Shown here in pieces: positions 19,008 to 24,627 of a stretch of 24,627 nucleotides of DNA. A program made the position numbers and the translations under genes. Within the stretch, counting starts at the first letter, position 1. Each line of letters opens with the position of its first letter. Below the pieces are notes generated by a model. It was given only the letters and a program-made list of their open reading frames with translations, ran no database searches and was not told the DNA's origin. This stretch comes from Krasilnikovozyma curviuscula (Eukaryota > Basidiomycota > Tremellomycetes > Cystofilobasidiales > Mrakiaceae), in the NCBI GenBank assembly GCA_014825775.1, contig MVAQ01000278.1:1-24627 (forward strand). The letters are read 5' to 3'.

Positions 19008-22000
19008 ATGACTTCGAGGCTGAAGAGGAAGCTTGAAGAAGCTGAGCTGAGCTCGAACAATCTGAACGAGTCGTTCTGCCAGGTCAGTGTCGTACTTTCT
19101 AACTCACAAACATCAGCTCTGACTCTAAGTTGTCTGTAACTCTTCCTTTCCTGCAGATTGGTACACCTCTTCCCTCTTTGGCTGATTCGAAGGACAAGGG
19201 AGAGTACGTTCCACTTTGGAAGCAAGGTACGTAGTATCCTCAGCAATTTAGTAAAATACCTATCACTGACTGCATCCATCTTGAGAATAGAGGTTTGTGA
19301 TGAACAGGGTCGAAAGAGGTTGCACGGTGCTTTCACTGGAGGGTTCAGTGCTGGGTATTACAACACCGTTGGATCCAAAGAAGGTGAGCAATTTCTGTTC
19401 CCTTCTTAGTTTCTTATGGAGCATTCGGTGATAAGTTTGTACTTGCAGGCTGGACACCATCTACCTTCACCTCGTCTCGATCGGCCAGAGCTTCAGCTGT
19501 ACAGAAACCTGAGGATTTCATGGATGATGAGGATCGAGAGGCCCTGAGAGCGGACCAGGATGTGACCACTAGAGAAGGCTTTGGTAATGAATCTGGTAGG
19601 CCTTTAAAAGGTTCTGATGGTGAAGGGTAGGTCTGGCCATCGTCAGGTAATACTCGGACTGGGCTGACAACTTTGGAGTCGCATTACAGATTGTCTTCCC
19701 TCTTATCAAATCTCATCGCACCATCTTCTTCGGACATTGGCTCGAAACTACTCTCAAAGCTCGGATGGAAGCAGGGTCAAGGTATAGGTCCTCGAATACG
19801 AGTCAAGGTACCTGGAGATGATGAGGCACAAAAGCATTTGTTTGCGCCTAAGGATACTACTTTGAGATTCTATGATCAAAAGGATGACTCTTATGGTTTG
19901 GGCTGGGTCAAGAGTGCAGGGTTGACCAAGCAGTTGAGCGATGCAGCAGCTGTTGCTCAGGATACAAATTCTGGTGCGTGTTTTCACGATCCATTGTTTC
20001 GTCGTTCTTTCTCCCATCTTTTGTTACAGCTTTTGGATTCGGTTATGGAATCGAGAATGCAGATGAAGATGATAGAGACGTCTACGACATTCCTAGCTCG
20101 GGCCCAAGTTCTTCAAAATCCAGATTCGCGTTCCAAGATGAAAACCAAGGCGATGAGGAGGTTTCGATAGGAAGGGCATCTGCGGTAAGTATCTCTGTAT
20201 GTTTCCAGAACTGTAAGGTTTTCTGCTAAGTTGCCTCCCTATCTTTGGTTAAAGACGACATCATTTGGGAAGTCATCGCTCAAACAAGAATTCATAGACG
20301 CTACGACATGGCATGATGGTAAACCGGTCCAGCAAGGTTTCAAGATTTCCTCCAAACCATTGACAGAGAACAGATGGTATGCAACTTTCAGTATCCAAAT
20401 GATAACCAGGGCTGATGACTACTTACGGTCGTTTCAGGTTCGACCCCCCCAAAGTACCGGAGGATTGGCAGCCTCGTCCATCTCGAATCTGGAAGCGAGG
20501 GACCAAATGGGATCTGGAACCAGGAACAGCACCGACTGAAGTCAAAATTCTGATCGAAAATCGAAAGCGAGGTTTCGGATTGGCTGCTGCTGAAGAGGTA
20601 AGCCATATCAATATTTTTTGAGCGATCATGGAAGTGTGTCGATGACAAGATTTTTTCCCTTAGCGTGGAACCATCTTGGGAGAAATCAAGGCACAGCCTG
20701 CCTCATCGAAAATCCCAGTCTCCGAAAAGTCAGTCTTTGACTTTGTTTCTGCCCGAGACAAGGAGCGTCTTGCGCAGCTCAAGCAATCTCAAGCTCAGAT
20801 CAGCGCTCCATCTCCACCTCAACTGCCATCATCAACAGCACAAAGGCCACAACTCTCTTCAGATCCCATTGATATTCCTACCACAGATGCACCTACAGCA
20901 AATTCTGCCCTGAGAGGCTTCATGCCGTTTGCAGACAACCCAGCTAAACAGGGCCGTTACAAGGCTTACCTCCACTCTCAGGCTTCAGGCATAGATCCTA
21001 CTGGTGTTCTTTCTCCACAACCTGACATGTCCCGTGCGGATCATATTAGAGAATTGACCGACTTTCAACAAGCTGCCCGAATCTTCCGTCCAATGAGTAC
21101 GGCCATGTCTAGTCGATTCGCATCGGCGTCAACACCAATGACCGGTGGTGACACTCAGACAACCAAAGCTGGACTGTTCGTTATCGACCATGCTGCCCGA
21201 GCTGAGTTGCAGGCCCAGAAGGAGGAAGAAGAGCGCCAAGAGTCTCTCAGGGTCAAAGAATACATCCCAGAGAATGAAACTCCTCTTCAGAACGCGGCCA
21301 GAATGGGAATGTATGGCGCTCTTACTAGAGAAACCAAGCCCTTTTATCCGACAAAACTCTTGTGTAAACGATTTGGTGTCAAAGATCCCCATCCGTCTGG
21401 TCCCACTGGTGAAAATGACGCAGGCGCCTTTGTGGATCCCAACAGTGGAGCTAAACCCGTGTTAGATCCAAACGCATGGCAGTCAAAGTTCACACACGTA
21501 CCTCTTCCTTTAACTACCGCACCTGATGACACTGTTGCAGCAGGCGGATCCTCATTAGTACCTGCATCAACACCTCAGGTAAAGAGGGATCTCAACCAGG
21601 TGATCGGTCTCGGAGAAGATCCTTCGCAAGGACAGGACACTCTGTCATATAAACGGCCAGAGATGGATATCTTTAAGGTACTCGTTCCTCCGTCTACAAG
21701 TCGAGCGTTACCACTTCGTGTGTCACCTTCTGACAGGTGTTGTTGTTTCTTTCTTGCTGTTGACTAGGCAATCTTTGAAGACAGGGATTCCGACTCTGAT
21801 GATGATGACGATGAAGATGAAGAAGATGGGCGGGGGAAGATATCCTTTCCCAATTATCTTCCTCCACCTTCTGTCAAATCATCCGCACCTGTCTCGTCCA
21901 AACTCGCCCTCCCCGTTCCCTCGTCAAGAAGTACACTCTACGATGAATCGAACTTTTCAGCTCATTCAGACGCAGATTCATTCCGACCAACTTTCACGTC

Positions 22001-22292
22001 CAAATCAACGAAGGATGGCGATGAAGATAAGGATAAGGAGACACTGAAAAAGAAAGAGAAGAAGAAGGAGAAGAAAAAGAAAAAAAGCATGATGTCTTTT
22101 GACTTGGAAGAAGATGATGGTGATTCTGGTTCCTATTCGAAGAAGAAGAAGCGGAGAAGGGAGGAAGAAAGTGAATCATCGAGTGGGAAGAAAGCGAAGG
22201 AGGCAGAGGAGGAAGTCTGGGAAGAAGTACCCCCACCTGTCAAGACCAGTACGGCTGCAAAGGGCAGGCATAGTGCTGTTGACTTCATGTAG
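19008..22292 (+). CDS. G-patch domain spliceosomal factor, GPATCH1 / Gpl1 homolog
   Basis: Ten exons give 891 residues: 19008-19082, 19157-19226, 19291-19383, 19449-19626, 19690-19973, 20030-20184, 20255-20376, 20438-20597, 20664-21677 and 21768-22292. The N-terminal DUF1604-type block is very clear: [30 protein letters not shown] and [18 protein letters not shown]. The G-patch is at about residues 154-200 ([20 protein letters not shown]), followed by SYGLGW and [39 protein letters not shown] near 465 and a Lys/Glu-rich nuclear C-terminus ending RHSAVDFM also match. GPATCH1 orthologs, called Gpl1 in fission yeast and Cryptococcus, activate a DEAH helicase (Gih35/DHX35) with Wdr83 and act in intron recognition and spliceosome quality control. 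The exon 4 donor was set at GAAGG|gtaggt because reading on meets a TAG. The start lies 259 bases from the divergent SPT8 start. Confidence 0.94.
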
Positions 22293-22622
22293 TATGACAG
22301 GTCATTTTCCGGGACGTGTGTAAATAGCATCAAGCAAGCCACCACCACCACCGTTTCAGATGCGCTAGCTGCCGCCATTACTCTCGTATTTCGAACCGCG
22401 ACAGCCCCATATTACCCATCAACCTCTAGCGGGCCAGACACTGCAAAGGGAAGCTATCTTTAAGTACGCTGGTCGCTGTATATAGTTCACCTTGAAGCAA
22501 AGCGAACCCCTCCGGCTGGTCCTCTCCTCCCCTCTCCCAAGCGTGCGCCATTTATCCCTCTCACACCTGAAAAACAACAAGTACCCGCAGTAACGGTCTC
22601 TGCGGTGTAGTGGGAGATCCCA
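22293..22622. other. Intergenic: GPATCH1 3' UTR and SH3-gene promoter
   Basis: The 330 bases separate two tandem genes on the plus strand. The stretch has a short (CCA)n-like run at 22338-22352 and a C/T-rich segment at about 22505-22545 that may belong to the downstream promoter or leader. No ORF or RNA gene was recognised. Confidence 0.5.
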
Positions 22623-23804
22623 ATGCCAGACCTGGCATCTCAACCTGCAGAAGGTAGGCTGCTGTTTCCTCAGCTTCGTGTGACTGATGGGCGAAGTTTT
22701 TTGATGATTCTGTTCATTCCCAGTCATCAATCGCTCTTCCTCACCCTTCCCATCACCAAGCTCTACCTTGATCCCACCAGAGGAGAACAATAGAGTAGAT
22801 CTCAGTTCTCTCCTGCAGGTTCATCGACGACCTAGCTCGAGGAACAATTCGACGTCGCCTGACGCAACAATGGACCACTCGACAACACCGATAACCGAAA
22901 CTCCTCACGAAAGCATGGGTATGGACTTTGATCCCAAGTCTCCTGCTGAAGCTCACATTGATGCAACGGAGGAAGAGTCAAGGAAACAGATATCTATCTC
23001 CAGTCTCCCAATTTCACCACAAGCCGCCTCATCCTCGTCTTCTACCTTAAAGTCGCCTCGATTTCAACCGACGGTGACCGACTTTACGGCACCTGATTAC
23101 AAAGAGCCCCCAACTATTTCAGCAAAACTTGAAGACGAAAAGAAGAGGGAGGAGGAGAAGGAGGAGGAGGAGGAGGAGGAGGAGGGGGGGGAAAAGACGA
23201 AACTGATTGTGAGAGATTATGCGTTTAAGGAGGAGGACGAGAGGTTTCATGGTAGAGGGCCACTAAGAGCCGGACGTTCCATATCCCATGATGGAGACCT
23301 GAGTGGCTCAGTGGAAAGTGGGGCAGGTAGAGGTTGGGGGTTCGGCGGCCAAGGCTTTGGTTTTGGTGGTGCTTTGGTATCTTACGAGGATGAGGAGAAC
23401 GACAACGACGACTATGACATCAACCCCCTCAGTGCTACCTCTTCGACAGGAAGCTTCCCAACTTCTCAGATAGAAACGGACTGTGTTCCTGGCATATATC
23501 GAGCACTTTATCGGTTAGTCCTCTTGCTTTCCTCTGTGGACTGCTTTAGCTTGCCACTAATGTTGCATGTTTATGTTGGTCTAGATTCGAATCGGAGGGC
23601 GACGCTGAAATGGCCCTAGTGGAAGGGGATCTCGTGAAGGTCACAGGAAACGGCGGTGGTCCAGGATGGGTGACGGCAATAATGATTGATCGTGAGACTG
23701 GGGAGGAGGATCCGACACGGCATGGTATGGTTCCAGAGGGTTACCTGATAAGCACAGAATCCCTTGAGGAGAACGCAGAGGATGGTGAGGATGAGAGTTC
23801 ATGA
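22623..23804 (+). CDS. SH3-domain protein, Nbp2-like
   Basis: Exons are 22623-22653, 22724-23513 and 23585-23804, encoding 346 residues from MPDLASQPAEVINRS. The first 260 residues are Ser/Pro-rich and low complexity, with an acidic Glu run near 151-166 and a Gly/Phe-rich stretch GRGWGFGGQGFGFGGALVSY. The C-terminal SH3 domain (about 267-328) shows the ALYRFESEGDAEMALVEGD opening, GPGWVTAIM with the conserved Trp, and VPEGYLI, the P-x-x-Y end of the fold. The last intron splits the ALYD-type motif. This layout (long disordered region and one C-terminal SH3) resembles fungal Nbp2, an adaptor that brings the phosphatase Ptc1 to MAP kinase pathways, but other SH3 adaptors share the fold. The SH3 call is firm, the ortholog call is tentative. 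Confidence 0.85.
23145..23191 (+). repeat. GAG trinucleotide repeat ending in a G8 run inside the SH3-protein gene
   Basis: A near-perfect (GAG/GAA)n tract encodes a poly-glutamate segment and ends in eight consecutive G bases at 23184-23191, which encode two Gly. Both the triplet repeat and the homopolymer are prone to length change; the homopolymer is in coding sequence and a one-base change would shift the frame before the SH3 domain. Confidence 0.85.
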
Positions 23805-23976
23805 GGGTCGACGACAATTATACCTGTAGCTATTTCTCTGTAGAAAAGTGTTTCGAACTCTGTGGTCCGTTGCAAGCGCTGTACTGCATTACATATTTCA
23901 CAATGTATCGAATTTCTAATTGAATATGAACCAAACTACATCTAGCTATAATTCTATCTCCTCCTTCGGCTCTTAC

Positions 23977-24627
23977 TCATCCCTCAAACGAAGTTGAATC
24001 TAGGTCTATTCCCATTTCTTCCTTGGCCATCTTCTCCATTTTCCGCTGCAAGCTGCTTTCGAACCCTTCATTTGGTACTCCTCTAAGAGCAGAGATGTAC
24101 TGGTAGATTTTTGCGGAATAGAACCCTACATCAATAGACAACAGCGCGGTTCTGAAGACCAGACCATCCTTGAAGTCTTTCACCCAGGGTCCGACTGTGG
24201 AAGGCTTCCAGATTCTCAAGGGTGGTCGCGAGTCTTGATGCGATAGTTTGAATCCCTCAATGGCCCATTTTGCTGTGATGTTGATTCGGGGAGATGGTGA
24301 ACCGAGAGACTGATTATTGGCCTGCAGCATTCGTTGTGTTCTTCCCAAGAATGTGAGCTCCTAGATTAGGGAGACAATCGATCAGTAAATAGCCAAACTG
24401 GCTTTGAAAAAGATACTTGCTCTCGGCACCAACTTTTCATTCTCAAAGATATTCTTCAGCCTTTGCTTGACCTCCAATTCCTTTTCATAGTCCGTCTTCT
24501 TGCCATCTTTGTCGCGATGAACATTGCTCCCTTTAGTAACATGAGTTGGACGCAAAAGGATAGAAGAGGCGAAAACTGATGTACAGAAGAGTCAATAACC
24601 TGCAAATGACTCGCATTGAAAAAAAAA
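23977..24627 (-). CDS. C-terminal exons of a probable ABC1/UbiB (ADCK) family protein, 5' part outside window
   Basis: Two exons are visible on the minus strand, 24421-24575 and 23977-24360, contributing 51 and 127 complete codons, with the stop at 23977-23979. The upstream exons lie beyond the right edge, and the last 52 bases (24576-24627) appear to be intron ending in gtacatcag. The intron between the visible exons starts with GC: AGA|gcaagt, 24361-24420, with an acceptor ctaatctag. The segment ELTFLGRTQRMLQANNQSLG followed by SPSPRIN resembles the C-terminal end of ABC1/UbiB-type atypical kinases (Coq8, ADCK, Cqd1/Cqd2), where F-x-x-R-x-x-R-x-x-x-x-N-x-x-L-G-S-P is common. These act in mitochondria on coenzyme Q or lipid homeostasis. 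The kinase motifs themselves are outside the window, so the family call is tentative. Confidence 0.5.

Noticed and set aside
1..24627. Mobile elements, CRISPR-like arrays, tRNA or rRNA genes, telomere or centromere repeats.
   Set aside because: No terminal repeats, transposase or reverse transcriptase motifs, regular repeat-spacer structure or clover-leaf genes were found on either strand by eye. A tRNAscan-SE and Infernal run would be needed to exclude small RNAs in introns.
24576..24627. Whether the A-rich right edge (A7 run) marks a poly(A) tail or a contig end.
   Set aside because: The gene there runs on the minus strand and enters from the right, so a poly(A) tail makes no sense; it is most likely intron sequence with a short homopolymer.

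Overview
The window is an ordinary, gene-dense stretch of nuclear chromosome from a basidiomycete yeast-like fungus, most likely a tremellomycete (Cryptococcus or Kwoniella relatives). The basis is the gene style: almost every gene is broken by many introns of about 50-105 bases with GT(A/C/G)(A)GT donors, CTRAY-like branch points and short spacers, and the protein families are typical fungal ones. No ribosome-binding sites, operons, phage, insertion sequences, CRISPR arrays or RNA genes were seen. All exon models below were built by hand by joining reading frames across GT-AG (twice GC-AG) boundaries. Every complete model closes with a whole number of codons.

Layout from left to right: the 3' end of a small HMG/YABBY-like protein gene (+, 146-363); a peroxisomal enoyl-CoA isomerase/hydratase-like gene ending in SKL (-, 899-1885); a possible but weak F-box-like ORF (+, 2048-2404); a bZIP transcription factor (-, 2597-3634) divergent from an old yellow enzyme gene (+, 4034-5616), sharing a promoter with a perfect TGAGTCA site; an unrecognised, probably mitochondrial membrane protein (+, 5880-6885); a 20-exon, 1522-residue ABCC/MRP transporter (-, 7051-12864); the CCT6 (zeta) chaperonin subunit (-, 13425-15859); the SAGA subunit SPT8 (-, 16192-18748) divergent from the G-patch splicing factor GPATCH1/Gpl1 (+, 19008-22292); an SH3-domain protein resembling Nbp2 (+, 22623-23804); and the C-terminal exons of a probable ABC1/UbiB (ADCK) family protein (-, from the right edge to 23977).

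The genes do not form one pathway or a cluster. The most suggestive local relationship is the bZIP/old yellow enzyme pair: a regulator with a Yap/Pap1-like basic region, a redox enzyme and an AP-1 element between them. Other points of interest are splice-dependent retention of the peroxisomal signal in the isomerase gene, two GC-AG introns, micro-exons in SPT8 and CCT6, and an unknown mitochondrial-type protein preceded by a short upstream ORF. I found no convincing new biological system.
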